The notes beneath the pieces were generated by a model, which worked only from the letters and a program-made list of their open reading frames with translations, was not told the origin of the DNA and searched no databases. From positions 176 to 12,967 of the forward strand of contig DDSL01000132.1 of assembly GCA_002343825.1 (NCBI GenBank): a stretch of 12,792 bases of DNA, in the 5' to 3' direction. The position numbers were made by a program, and so were the translations under genes. The stretch is from Chthonomonas sp. UBA2391 (GTDB taxonomy: Bacteria > Armatimonadota > Fimbriimonadia > Fimbriimonadales > Fimbriimonadaceae). The first letter of the stretch is position 1; every line of letters starts with the position of its first letter. Positions 1-6,797 of this stretch are shown here, piece after piece.

Positions 1-562
1 ACTGCTCCAGCAAGGGCGGGAGGTTGAGTTGCCGACAGGTCGGGATCTTACTGGAGATCAATCGAAAAGCGGCCGCAACGGACCCTCGGTCGCGGTAGAT
101 ATTGACCCGGAAGCGGGCTCGAATCGTCGGCCCACCGGGAACGCGCTGGCTGCTCGGGATCGGCAGCGTGTAGGAGAAGTCCAGTTCCAAAGTCGATTCG
201 AACTTCTGGATGTTCTCGTCGCTGATGATCTCGTACAGCATTCGCTGGGAGATCTGGGGCGAGAACTTCTCATAGTTCAGGCGCTTCAGAGCACCATCTT
301 CTCGGATCACCGGCTCGGAATTTGCGCAGATGTGGAGGTCCGAGGCGTTTTTGTCGACGACGATGTGGAGCAATTCGTCGATGTGGACATCTTCCACCGA
401 GCGCGGAGCGCCCGTTCCTTCGGTGCTCGCCATCTCTTGCACGGGCATGGGCGGCACCATGCCTGGAGCGGCCATCCCTGGGGCAGCAGTCGTTGGGGCC
501 ATGGGCGGGGGAGGGATGGGCGCGCCATTCGGCGGCGGCGGGATCGATCCGGGATTACTCAT
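1..562 (-). CDS. pilT: Type IV pilus retraction ATPase PilT, N-terminal part (cut by window edge)
   Basis: PilT is the hexameric cytoplasmic ATPase that disassembles type IV pili for twitching, DNA uptake and surface sensing. Reading the minus strand from 562 gives an open frame to the window edge. The first ~50 residues are a Pro/Met/Ala-rich, probably disordered extension. The PilT N-domain follows, with VEDVHIDELL, the family signature ASDLHICANSEPVIREDG, LELDFSYTLPIP, RARFRVNIYRDRG and AAFRLIS. The Walker ATPase domain lies outside the window. A short insert (SSQRVPGGPT) interrupts the usual run into RFRVN. I chose the ATG at 562. An in-frame ATG at 634 would add 24 residues, but their codon use is poor and that ATG overlaps a TAAAAT box that could be a -10 element. 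The gene is divergent from the SPFH gene at 752. Identification as PilT rather than PilB/PilU rests on the DLH motif and overall pattern, since the catalytic half is not visible. Confidence 0.88.
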   Translation of the reverse strand, partial: MSNPGSIPPPPNGAPIPPPPMAPTTAAPGMAAPGMVPPMPVQEMASTEGTGAPRSVEDVHIDELLHIVVDKNASDLHICANSEPVIREDGALKRLNYEKFSPQISQRMLYEIISDENIQKFESTLELDFSYTLPIPSSQRVPGGPTIRARFRVNIYRDRGSVAAAFRLISSKIPTCRQLNLPPLLEQ

Positions 563-632
563 CGCGCTGGTACTCGGGTCACGTTCAAAGCCCCAAGTGA
601 GGGTTAGACTCACCGAGGCTCTCGGAAAGTTC

Positions 633-658
633 ATTTTAGCCTAACGGGGAATTGGAAA
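633..658 (-). promoter_or_regulatory. Weak candidate promoter for pilT
   Basis: On the minus strand a TAAAAT hexamer (plus positions 633-638) resembles a sigma-70 -10 box. It sits about 70 bases before the preferred pilT start at 562. The only -35 candidate is a poor TTTCCA with a short 14-base spacer, so only the -10 has any weight. If real, transcription would begin near 626 and exclude the ATG at 634. I see no convincing promoter for the divergent SPFH gene in the rest of the 635-751 gap. Confidence 0.2.
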
Positions 659-751
659 AGATAGGGCATTGGGCGATGCCACGCGAACCCGACAGGGCGC
701 CCCGTTTAGAGCTGCAACGCCAATACCTCTGTTCCCGTCTTAACCCGTAGC

Positions 752-1759
752 ATGTGGATCTTTCTTGCCCAGGCAGAGGGCGCGGGACAGTTCATCGGAA
801 CCATCCTGTTTCTGCTCTTCGTGTTGATCGTCGTCGCGAGTTGCGCCTTTACGGTTGGCCAGCAAGACGCGGTGCTGATCCAGAGACTCGGGAAGTTCCA
901 CCGGGTCGCGACCGCCGGACTCAACTTCAAACTTCCGTTCATTGATGCAAAAGCTGGGCGTGTCTCCCTCCGCATCACCGAACTCGACATCCCCGGTCAA
1001 TTCAAAACTAAAGACAACGTGTTCATCAACATGATGATCCGCGTGCAGTATTCGGTCTTGCCCGAAAGTGTTTCGGAAGCCTTCTATAAGCTCACCGCTC
1101 CCGAGCAGCAGATCAGCGCCTTCGTGCTGAACGTCGTCCGGACCGAGGTTGCCCGGATGGAACTCAAGGACGTCTTTGAGCACCAGGACGCGATTGGGGA
1201 CGCCGTCAACGCTCAGCTCAGCATCCGCATGGCTGAGTTTGGCTTCCAGATCCATAACTCTCTGGTCAACGAGATCCGCCCCGATGAGACCGTTGTCCGG
1301 GCAATGAACGCTGTCATGGCCAGCGAAAACGCCAAGATCGCGGCTCGGAACGAGGGTGAAGCCCACAAGATGCGCACCGTGCTTCAGGCCGAAGCCGACG
1401 CCGAAAGCAAGCGGCTCCAAGGCCAAGGGATCGCCCAACAGCGCGAAGCCATTGTCCAGGGTCTGGCCATTTCGGTCGAAGCCCTCAAGCAAGCGGTCCC
1501 CGATGCTGACGCCAACGACCTGATGCGCTTGGTCCTGATGAACCAATACTTCGACGCCCTTCGCGACATCGCCCACGGCGACAAGAGCAAGGTCGTCTTC
1601 GTGAACTCCTCCCCGGGGGCGATCAACACGCTCAGCGAGCAGGTGTTTCAAGGCTTTGCCCTAGGCCAAGAAACCGAGATGCCCCCCACTCCGGCCCCGA
1701 TACCAACTCGCCCCGTTCCGCCCCAAGTCAAGCCAGAGGTGCAGGGCTCGGATTGGTAG
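752..1759 (+). CDS. SPFH/Band 7 membrane protein, stomatin/HIR-like
   Basis: Stomatin-prohibitin-flotillin-HflK/C proteins form large oligomeric rings on the inner membrane, organising microdomains and often modulating proteases. This 335-residue protein has one N-terminal membrane segment (residues ~13-33) and an SPFH domain (~34-210) with FTVGQQDAVLIQRLGKF, TKDNVFINMMIRVQY and FVLNVVRTEVARMELKDVFE. An Ala/Glu-rich coiled coil follows (~200-250, EGEAHKMRTVLQAEADAESK, GIAQQREAIVQGL). A helical segment ending in MNQYFDALRDI comes next, then a Pro-rich tail from ~310. The pattern TKDNVF..., then AFYKL, then DVFE, then GIA.QR.AIV.GL, is close to the hypersensitive-induced-response branch known from plants and bacteria, more so than to HflK/HflC or QmcA. 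No NfeD-type partner is adjacent, although many bacterial SPFH genes have one. No clear Shine-Dalgarno precedes the ATG. The precise function is unknown. Confidence 0.9.
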   Translation: MWIFLAQAEGAGQFIGTILFLLFVLIVVASCAFTVGQQDAVLIQRLGKFHRVATAGLNFKLPFIDAKAGRVSLRITELDIPGQFKTKDNVFINMMIRVQYSVLPESVSEAFYKLTAPEQQISAFVLNVVRTEVARMELKDVFEHQDAIGDAVNAQLSIRMAEFGFQIHNSLVNEIRPDETVVRAMNAVMASENAKIAARNEGEAHKMRTVLQAEADAESKRLQGQGIAQQREAIVQGLAISVEALKQAVPDADANDLMRLVLMNQYFDALRDIAHGDKSKVVFVNSSPGAINTLSEQVFQGFALGQETEMPPTPAPIPTRPVPPQVKPEVQGSDW

Positions 1760-1791
1760 GGTTGGTTAGGGGTTAGGGGGGGTAGTGGAGC

Positions 1792-1836
1792 GCGGAGCTC
1801 CTGCTCCGCTTGTGTCCCGGAGGTCCACTCCGGGAC
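1792..1836. repeat. Two adjacent perfect hairpins downstream of the SPFH gene
   Basis: The first hairpin has arms GCGGAGC (1792-1798) and GCTCCGC (1803-1809) around a 4-base loop. The second has arms GTCCCGGA (1814-1821) and TCCGGGAC (1829-1836) around a 7-base loop. They start 32 bases after the SPFH stop codon. Neither is followed by a T-run, so they are not classical intrinsic terminators. The paired palindromes look like a dispersed REP-type element or an RNA 3'-end stabiliser. Copy number elsewhere cannot be seen. Confidence 0.55.
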
Positions 1837-1907
1837 TTTCGCCGCCCGCTAGAGAGGGAGTTCGTGGGACCCTGGGTGGAAATGTCGTCGTTCAGAGATT
1901 CTTAGAT

Positions 1908-1926
1908 CTTCTCCCCCTGGGAGAAG
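1908..1926. repeat. Perfect 8-bp palindrome with 3-base loop in convergent gap
   Basis: CTTCTCCC (1908-1915) pairs perfectly with GGGAGAAG (1919-1926) across a CCT loop. It lies 31 bases beyond the stop codon of the YdeI-family gene (minus) and about 150 bases beyond the SPFH stop (plus). It may end or protect the YdeI transcript, but no T-run follows on either strand. Similar C/T-rich palindromes are common as intergenic repeats, so a repetitive element is an equal possibility. Confidence 0.45.
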
Positions 1927-1957
1927 GGGGCGCTTACCTACGGACGCGGGCACGGGG

Positions 1958-2560
1958 TCAGGGCCTCTTCCACTGGTTCGCGCGGATGTTCTGTTCGGCG
2001 AGCCGGGCCGTTTCGAGGACGCGTCTCTCGCGGGTGATCGGAGTCTTGGCCTGCAGAATCCATTCCAAGATCCCCCGCCGGGCCGACCGAGGGAACTGAC
2101 CAAAGTTCGAAGCCGCCGCGGGAAAGTCGTTCAAGGCGGCTTGTAGGTCCGGCGGGATAACGAGATCTTCGACGGCGTCGAGGGCTTCCCAGGTCCCATC
2201 GCGCTGGGCGGCTTCGACCTTCGCCATCCCAGATGCGTGCATCTGCCCGGAGACAATCAGGCGGGCCACACGCTCCTTGTTCGGGCGCGACCAAAGCGAG
2301 CCAGGCTTACGTGGCGCAAACCAAAGCATGGTCCGATGCTCATCCAGGGCGCGAGGCTTGCTATCGACCCAGCCGAAGCAGAGAGCCTCTTCGACCGCGT
2401 CCTCATAGGGCAAGTAGAGGTCCCCGGCGGAACGCTTGAAGGTGACTAACCACACGCCTTCGGGCTGGGGCCAGTTTTCGGCGAGCCACGCCCGCCAGTC
2501 CCCTCGGGTGACACATTGCACGGCCCCCGCAGGAACCTCAAACGACCCGGGCTCAATCAC
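1958..2560 (-). CDS. YdeI/OmpD-associated (OmdA) family protein
   Basis: This 200-residue protein belongs to the YdeI/OmpD-associated family (OmdA domain), small proteins linked in enterobacteria to envelope stress and antimicrobial peptide resistance; the biochemical activity is not established. The N-terminal part has the family pattern DWRAWLAENW....GVWL.TFKR, YLPYEDAVEEALCFGWVDSKPRALD and R.ML.FAPRKPGSLWSRPNKERV. The C-terminal ~60 residues form the OmdA segment (LNDFPAAASNFGQFPRSARR, ILEWI.QAKTPITRERRV). Length is normal for the family. The start is a GTG at 2560 that overlaps the stop of the upstream gene as GTGA, implying translational coupling; no nearby ATG fits. It has no signal peptide, so it is expected in the cytoplasm. 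Confidence 0.88.
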   Translation of the reverse strand: MIEPGSFEVPAGAVQCVTRGDWRAWLAENWPQPEGVWLVTFKRSAGDLYLPYEDAVEEALCFGWVDSKPRALDEHRTMLWFAPRKPGSLWSRPNKERVARLIVSGQMHASGMAKVEAAQRDGTWEALDAVEDLVIPPDLQAALNDFPAAASNFGQFPRSARRGILEWILQAKTPITRERRVLETARLAEQNIRANQWKRP

Positions 2561-3084
2561 GCCTGGCCCATGTGCGGATTCCAGAGCAGACGTTCGCGGA
2601 GAACGCTAAGGGTAAAGGTGTAGTCCTCCAACCCTTCGCTCAGCCGGGCCAACACCTCGGGTGCGGGAGGAGTCTTGGTGGTCGAGATTTCGCTCGCGAT
2701 CCGATAGCTCTGCCGCGCTTGGGCGGGGAAGTCGACGACCAAGTCGGACCCCATCCTCCAGCGGACCTCGCGCAGAATCGGCGGATACATTCCGAGGGCA
2801 AAGAGCAAGAAGTCGCCGACGTGCCGGTGGATCTCGCGCTCCCGCTCGGTGTCGATCGCCGCCGTCATCGGGTCGCTGCTCTCCAGCAAGGAAGAGAGCG
2901 AATCAAGCGGGCGACCCTCCACGCGAAAGATCGAGTCGGTGTGCATAAACCGAACCAAGAGGTCGGCCAGGTAGTCCACGGTCTCGGCCGGTTCTCGGCT
3001 CGAAACATACCGAAGAATGGCTTCCCCGAGCTCTTCTCGAAAGAGCGCATAGAGGGGATTGGACGGAGCGGGAAGTTCTCGCAT
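2557..3084 (-). CDS. Unrecognised 175-residue helical protein, first gene of a two-gene unit
   Basis: I do not recognise this family. The 175-residue product has no signal peptide or membrane segment and looks almost entirely alpha-helical and soluble. Clear stretches are LREELGEAILRYVSSREPAE-like sequence near the N-terminus, VDYLADLLVRFMHTDSIFR (~36-54), and an EREREIHRHVGDFLLFALGM segment (~80-100) with conserved-looking His and aromatic residues. A helix-rich C-terminus follows. There is no CxxC, Walker or catalytic signature. AAGGAT (3094-3099, minus strand) is a plausible Shine-Dalgarno 9 bases before the ATG. The stop overlaps the GTG of the YdeI-family gene by four bases, so the two are co-translated and probably functionally linked. 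Codon use matches its neighbours, which argues for a real gene. Confidence 0.8.
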   Translation of the reverse strand: MRELPAPSNPLYALFREELGEAILRYVSSREPAETVDYLADLLVRFMHTDSIFRVEGRPLDSLSSLLESSDPMTAAIDTEREREIHRHVGDFLLFALGMYPPILREVRWRMGSDLVVDFPAQARQSYRIASEISTTKTPPAPEVLARLSEGLEDYTFTLSVLRERLLWNPHMGQA

Positions 3085-3098
3085 GGCTCGTTGATCCT

Positions 3099-3111
3099 TA
3101 CTACTTTAGTA
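3099..3111. promoter_or_regulatory. Short inverted repeat before the 3084 start
   Basis: TACTA-CTT-TAGTA is a perfect 5-bp inverted repeat with a 3-base centre, 15 bases before the start codon and adjoining the putative Shine-Dalgarno AAGGAT. It could be a small operator or mRNA structure for the two-gene unit. A 5-bp arm is easily produced by chance, so confidence is low. Confidence 0.2.
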
Positions 3112-3260
3112 TCCTTCTTTCCAGAATTCGGGCCAGAATCCCCATCGACTCACCCGATTTGTGATGAATTCGACGCGTGGTCAATTTCTCCTGTTCGAGA
3201 ATTGGTCATCTTTTTCTCAACAAATCATCGTCGCCAGACGTTGGTATGGTTGAGAGAACC

Positions 3261-4169
3261 ATGAAGCGTTGCGTCCGTTGTCAGAGTATCGAGGCCGACT
3301 CGGCCCGATTTTGCTCCGCCTGTGGGGCAACGTTTTCCGATGGGGTCGGGGCCCCCGGCCCGGTTCAACCGCCGATCGCGCGGCGTCCTATGCCTGCCCC
3401 CACCCAACCGGCAAAGGGGCCAGTTTGGCCCTATGCCCTACTCGGGGTTGTGGTCCTTGCCGGCCTGATCTTCGGCGCGATGGGACTGCTACGGAACCAG
3501 AACAAGGCAGCCGAACCCCTGACCCAAGCCAAAGCTGAAGCTCCCGCCCCGCTGACCCGGGTCGAATCTCGGCCAGCCGCGCCCTTGACTCAGAACACGG
3601 CTCCCGCAGCCAAGGTGATGCCGGAAGCGATTCGCCGCTACTTGCTGCACGTCGAGGAAACCGAAAAGCGGCGCCGCGATCTTGCCCTCAAGCACCTGGG
3701 AATCGCGAAAGTAAAGCTCACCGAACTCACGGCTGGAGGCACGATGGATGCCCTCAAGTCGATCCTGGGCGATGAGGATGCTCCAGCCGAACCCAGCACT
3801 CGGGAAAAACTCGCCATCGACATGTCAGGTATGAAAGGCGAGTGGCGGGATGTCCGCGATTACTTCCGGCAAGTCCCGCCCCCCGCTGAATGCAACGTCC
3901 TCGCAAGCCGCTATGACCAGGCCCTGAGCGAGATGGGAGCCCAAATCTTGGACCTGATCAACATCTTGGAGAATGCGGGTCAAGATCCGGCCAGCGCGAT
4001 CACCATGCTAGAAAGCATGAAAGGCGCAAGTGAGACCATCGATAAGGCCAGTAAAGAAGCGAATGGCCAGGTTCAAGAGATCTGCGCCAACTACGACACG
4101 AAGCCCTGGTTCGAGATCGCGAGCGATTTCGGCTCAAGTGGACTCTTCAAGGCCTTCGGCGGGTTCTGA
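3261..4169 (+). CDS. Zinc-ribbon single-pass membrane protein of unknown function
   Basis: The 302-residue product starts with a small zinc ribbon, Cys4-x2-Cys7 and Cys18-x2-Cys21, of the type used by many bacterial membrane proteins as a cytoplasmic metal-binding head. A Pro-rich linker (~31-55), one membrane helix (~56-77, PYALLGVVVLAGLIFGAMGL) and a second low-complexity linker follow. The second linker contains three copies of P-L-T-[QR] (EPLTQ, APLTR, APLTQ). The remaining ~190 residues are soluble and mostly helical (VEETEKRRRDLALKHLGIAK, ASRYDQALSEMGAQILDLIN), presumably in the periplasm; I do not recognise that domain. I chose the ATG at 3261 because GAGAGAA lies just upstream. In-frame starts at 3177 and 3246 would put unrelated residues before the zinc ribbon. 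The gene is monocistronic and converges on the PEP-CTERM gene. Confidence 0.82.
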   Translation: MKRCVRCQSIEADSARFCSACGATFSDGVGAPGPVQPPIARRPMPAPTQPAKGPVWPYALLGVVVLAGLIFGAMGLLRNQNKAAEPLTQAKAEAPAPLTRVESRPAAPLTQNTAPAAKVMPEAIRRYLLHVEETEKRRRDLALKHLGIAKVKLTELTAGGTMDALKSILGDEDAPAEPSTREKLAIDMSGMKGEWRDVRDYFRQVPPPAECNVLASRYDQALSEMGAQILDLINILENAGQDPASAITMLESMKGASETIDKASKEANGQVQEICANYDTKPWFEIASDFGSSGLFKAFGGF

Positions 4170-4182
4170 CAGAAACCACAAA

Positions 4183-4212
4183 GCCCGAATCTTCTTCGTT
4201 GAAGACTCGGGC
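4183..4212 (-). terminator. Hairpin terminator between convergent genes
   Basis: GCCCGA-A-TCTTC (4183-4194) pairs with GAAGA-C-TCGGGC (4201-4212) around a TTCGTT loop: 11 base pairs with one A/C mismatch. Read on the minus strand the stem is followed by CTTTGTGGTTTCT, a loose T-rich tract, so it fits as the terminator of the PEP-CTERM gene, whose stop is about 33 bases upstream on that strand. It also lies 13 bases past the zinc-ribbon gene's stop and may act in both directions, but the plus strand lacks a T-run. Confidence 0.7.
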
Positions 4213-4244
4213 CGTGGCGGAGAGGCGTAGAGAGAAAACTTAAC

Positions 4245-4970
4245 TTACTTGTTGCGTCGTCGGCGGAGGAGCGCCGCGGCACCAAGGCCAAGAGCGGCCA
4301 TCGTTCCCGGTTCGGGCACGGGCTGACCGGAGACGGTGACCATATCGTATCGAATGGTGCCGGCCGGACCGTAGGTGCTACCACCAGGGCCGGTGCTGGT
4401 GTTGCCGACGCTGGTGTAGACGCTTCCGCCCGCCGAACCGACCGTTCCGAAGATGGTCACAAGCCGGATCGCGAAGTTCGGATTGTTGTTGACGCCGCTG
4501 ATCGAGCTCAGGTTTGCACTTGAGCCATTGATCATCGCCACGTTGGTACCGCTAACTTCGTAATTCTGGAACGGGACGAAAGTCGTTCCGTTAGTGGAGT
4601 ATTGCAACTGGACCCAGCGGGAAGCGGTGGCCGAGTGGCGTCGGTCAAATTGTACCTGGATATTGAGGAACCCGACGGTGCTGACGTTGAACTGAACACC
4701 GGCGGTTCCGCTACCGACCGACTGGGCCGGATAGTTGAGCGTGTTGTAGGCAGAATTGTCGGCCGCGGCGGGATCCGAACTTCCCACTCCACTTTGGAAC
4801 GAGGTGGTGGCGCCACCGACGAGGCTCAGCGAACCAGACCCAACACTAGGAGTGATCGAGCCAGTCCCGGTCGATGAATCGGCAGGATTCGAGTTGAAGT
4901 TCCACTGGGCAATTTGGGCTTGGCTAAGTGCCGCCGCCGCAACAAGCCCAACAATCAAGGCAGTTCGCAT
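4245..4970 (-). CDS. PEP-CTERM sorting-domain secreted protein
   Basis: The 241-residue precursor has an N-terminal signal peptide (RTALIVGLVAAAALSQAQ, likely cut after ~Ala18). The body is a Ser/Gly/Thr/Asn-rich beta-sandwich-like domain with conserved-looking QWNFN and FNVSTVGFLNIQVQFD segments. The C-terminus is a canonical PEP-CTERM sorting signal: VPEPGT, a hydrophobic helix (MAALGLGAAALL) and RRRRNK. In the known system such proteins cross the inner membrane by Sec and are then processed at PEP by exosortase and displayed or released. That implies an exosortase elsewhere in the genome. The start at 4970 is preferred because it puts the signal peptide at the N-terminus; an ATG at 5027 would prepend 19 lysine-rich residues. 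The ligand or role of the body domain is unknown. Confidence 0.9.
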   Translation of the reverse strand: MRTALIVGLVAAAALSQAQIAQWNFNSNPADSSTGTGSITPSVGSGSLSLVGGATTSFQSGVGSSDPAAADNSAYNTLNYPAQSVGSGTAGVQFNVSTVGFLNIQVQFDRRHSATASRWVQLQYSTNGTTFVPFQNYEVSGTNVAMINGSSANLSSISGVNNNPNFAIRLVTIFGTVGSAGGSVYTSVGNTSTGPGGSTYGPAGTIRYDMVTVSGQPVPEPGTMAALGLGAAALLRRRRNK

Positions 4971-4974
4971 GAGA

Positions 4975-5000
4975 TTTTTTTTCTTTCCTTTTCCAAAAAA
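4975..5000 (-). promoter_or_regulatory. A/T hairpin enclosing purine-rich leader of the PEP-CTERM gene
   Basis: Just before the ATG at 4970 the minus strand reads six T, then the purine-rich GGAAAAGGAAAG, then eight A, then TCTC-ATG. The T and A runs can pair as an A:U-only stem with the purine stretch, the only Shine-Dalgarno-like sequence here, in its loop. Its AGG lies about 16 bases from the start codon, farther than usual unless the stem folds and shortens the distance. This is a weak structural suggestion. Confidence 0.25.
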
Positions 5001-5052
5001 TGGAGACGGCACCCAAAGCGGCGCCAATACATATCGGTGAATGCACTAGCTG

Positions 5053-5084
5053 TTTGTGAAACGTTTGTTAAAAATATTCACAAA
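5053..5084. repeat. Perfect 8-bp inverted repeat in the gap between hydrolase and PEP-CTERM genes
   Basis: TTTGTGAA (5053-5060) and TTCACAAA (5077-5084) are exact reverse complements separated by a 16-base A/T-rich spacer. They lie 11 bases past the hydrolase stop and about 85 bases before the PEP-CTERM start, both on the minus strand. It could be an operator for the PEP-CTERM gene or a weak terminator of the long operon, although no T-run follows. The half-sites look like TGTGA/TCACA of CRP-family regulators, but the spacing is far too wide for a CRP site. Confidence 0.45.
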
Positions 5085-5095
5085 GGCTGGCAATT

Positions 5096-5968
5096 CTACG
5101 GGCGAATCAGGCCGTAGAGCTGGTCCGCGTACCCTTTCGGGTCCTGACGGCTTGCCGCCGCGTGGCGCGCCTGAGGGACTTCGAAGATCGGCCATCCGCT
5201 CGCCGTGCTCAGTCGGTCGGAAAACCGAGACGGCATCAATTCGTCCTCGCCGCACCGGATGATCACCCCCGGCAGACCCCGCAACGTCCGGGCCGCATCC
5301 TCGGGACGAACCGAAGAGGGATTCTCGCCGACCATCCGCTCGGCCATCCACAGGACTGGGGCAAAAAGGCCCTTCATTCGGCCCAGTCCCGCGTCGGTCC
5401 AGACATCGATTGCTTCGGGAAGAGTTGGAAAACTCGCTTCGACGGCGATCCCCTCGATCTCTTCGCGGATTCTTGGCCCTGCCAACAAGACCGCCGCGCC
5501 TCCTAAGGACACCCCCGCTACAACGATCTTGGAACGCGGTCGATGGGCCCGGACATAGCGGACGACCGCCACCACTTCTTCGGATTCAGGCACCCCAAAT
5601 CCAACCGTCGGGGTCGGGTTCTCGCCGTGTCCCCGCATCCAAGGCACGGCGACGAGCCCATCGCGCGAGTGGACTTCTTCGATGAGACGACCGAAAGTCC
5701 GGGGCGAACCACCGTACCCATGAACCAAGACGAAAATCGGGCGGTCGTCGCGACCATCAAAGCGATGGAGCCCTTCGGTGAGGATAAGGGGAACTCGATA
5801 TTGGCCAACCGTTACCGGGGCCGAGCGGAGCCGGGGTAGGTTGATCCCCTGCTCGGCATTCTTGTGCCCAACGATGCCCAAGGCGAGGGTGTAACAAAGC
5901 AACAGGTAGGCCCCAAAAGTGCCTATTGCAAGAAGAAATATCCTACGCCAGCGTCGCTTCGGCGGCAT
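5096..5968 (-). CDS. Membrane-anchored alpha/beta hydrolase (serine hydrolase)
   Basis: This is a 290-residue protein of the alpha/beta-hydrolase fold. A basic N-terminus (PPKRRWRR) and one hydrophobic helix (~10-32) should anchor it in the inner membrane with the catalytic domain outside. The fold's landmarks are in order: oxyanion-hole HGYGGS (83-88), nucleophile elbow G-V-S154-L-G-G, acid Asp242 in CGEDELMP and His269 in QARHAAA, so the triad looks complete. The substrate is unknown; an esterase, lipase or peptidase-like role is possible. The ATG at 5968 overlaps the end of folD by 26 bases, and a TTG just before it is an alternative start. It is the last gene of the long minus-strand operon. 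Confidence 0.87.
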   Translation of the reverse strand: MPPKRRWRRIFLLAIGTFGAYLLLCYTLALGIVGHKNAEQGINLPRLRSAPVTVGQYRVPLILTEGLHRFDGRDDRPIFVLVHGYGGSPRTFGRLIEEVHSRDGLVAVPWMRGHGENPTPTVGFGVPESEEVVAVVRYVRAHRPRSKIVVAGVSLGGAAVLLAGPRIREEIEGIAVEASFPTLPEAIDVWTDAGLGRMKGLFAPVLWMAERMVGENPSSVRPEDAARTLRGLPGVIIRCGEDELMPSRFSDRLSTASGWPIFEVPQARHAAASRQDPKGYADQLYGLIRP

Positions 5969-6797
5969 CAATGCAATTGCTCAGGAGGCTCGCCACGGTC
6001 ATCGGACCCACTCCACCGGGAACCGGGGTGATCCAACTGGCCACCTCTGCGCATTCGTCGTAGTGACAATCCCCGACGTCGTGAGTGCGACCTTCGACCT
6101 TGTTGTAGCCTGCATCCAACACAACCGCCCCGGGCTTGATCCAGTTCCCTCGGACCATCTCAGGACGCCCGACGGCGGCGACGAGAACGTCGGCCGTCCG
6201 GCAGAGGTCGGCGAGATTCTGCGTGCGACTATGGGCGATGGTCACGGTCGCGTTCTTCTCGAGCAGCATCAGTGCAGCAGGTTTGCCGAGGATCACGCTG
6301 CGGCCGATGACGACCGCGTGCTTTCCCGTCACGTCGATCTGATGGTGGTCGATCAGGCACATCATCCCGAGCGGAGTGGCGCACCGAAACCCGGGCAAAC
6401 CCGCCGTGAGTCGGCCGAGGCTCTGGGGGGTAATGCCATCGACATCTTTCTCGGCCCCGAGGGCTAGCAAGGCCGCGTCTTCGTCCAGGTGCTTGGGCAG
6501 CGGGTGTTGGATGAGAACGCCGTGGACCGAAGAATCCTCGTTGAGCTCCTGGATGTGGTCCATGAGTTCCGCTTGTCTCGTCTCAGCCGTGACCTCCCAA
6601 CTTCCGCTGATCATGCCGGCGGCCTCGGCCCACTTGCGCTTCATGCGGACATAGGCCAGGCTGGCCGGGTCTTGGGCGGCGACGACGACCTCGATTCGGG
6701 GATGGACCCCTCGGGTGATTAAGGCTTCGGTGCGGCTTTTGATTTGCTCCCGGACTTGGGTGCTGAGGGCTTTGCCGTCCAGAATCTGGGCCCTCAC
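5943..6797 (-). CDS. folD: Bifunctional methylenetetrahydrofolate dehydrogenase/cyclohydrolase FolD
   Basis: FolD interconverts 5,10-methylene-, methenyl- and 10-formyl-tetrahydrofolate with NADP, feeding purine and formyl-Met synthesis in the cytoplasm. The catalytic residues are present: Y49-x3-K53 (YVRMKRK), Gln97 in GVLIQHPLP and Asp120 in KDVDG. The NADP domain shows VIGRSVILGKPAALMLL (~163-179) and TIAHSRT, and the C-terminal signature TPVPGGVGPMT is intact. Small departures from the usual pattern are VDGITPQSLGRL for VDGFHP-x-N-x-GRL and LDAGYN for the common VIDVGIN. I chose the GTG at 6797. It gives 284 residues (E. coli 288) beginning RAQILDGKALS as expected, has GGGAG nine bases upstream, and overlaps the nusB stop as GTGA. 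A GTG at 6827 would add 10 unneeded residues. Confidence 0.96.
   Translation of the reverse strand: MRAQILDGKALSTQVREQIKSRTEALITRGVHPRIEVVVAAQDPASLAYVRMKRKWAEAAGMISGSWEVTAETRQAELMDHIQELNEDSSVHGVLIQHPLPKHLDEDAALLALGAEKDVDGITPQSLGRLTAGLPGFRCATPLGMMCLIDHHQIDVTGKHAVVIGRSVILGKPAALMLLEKNATVTIAHSRTQNLADLCRTADVLVAAVGRPEMVRGNWIKPGAVVLDAGYNKVEGRTHDVGDCHYDECAEVASWITPVPGGVGPMTVASLLSNCIDAAEATLA

Noticed and set aside
29..607. Plus-strand open frame of 192 codons at the window start
   Set aside because: It is antisense to the pilT reading, which has strong family motifs; the plus-strand product is Arg/His-rich nonsense.
740..1651. Long minus-strand open frame opposite the SPFH gene
   Set aside because: It is a mirror of the SPFH codons in high-GC DNA; the product has no recognisable domain.
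5053..5084. CRP-type binding site reading of the TGTGA/TCACA arms
   Set aside because: CRP sites have a 6-base centre; here 18 bases separate the core half-sites.
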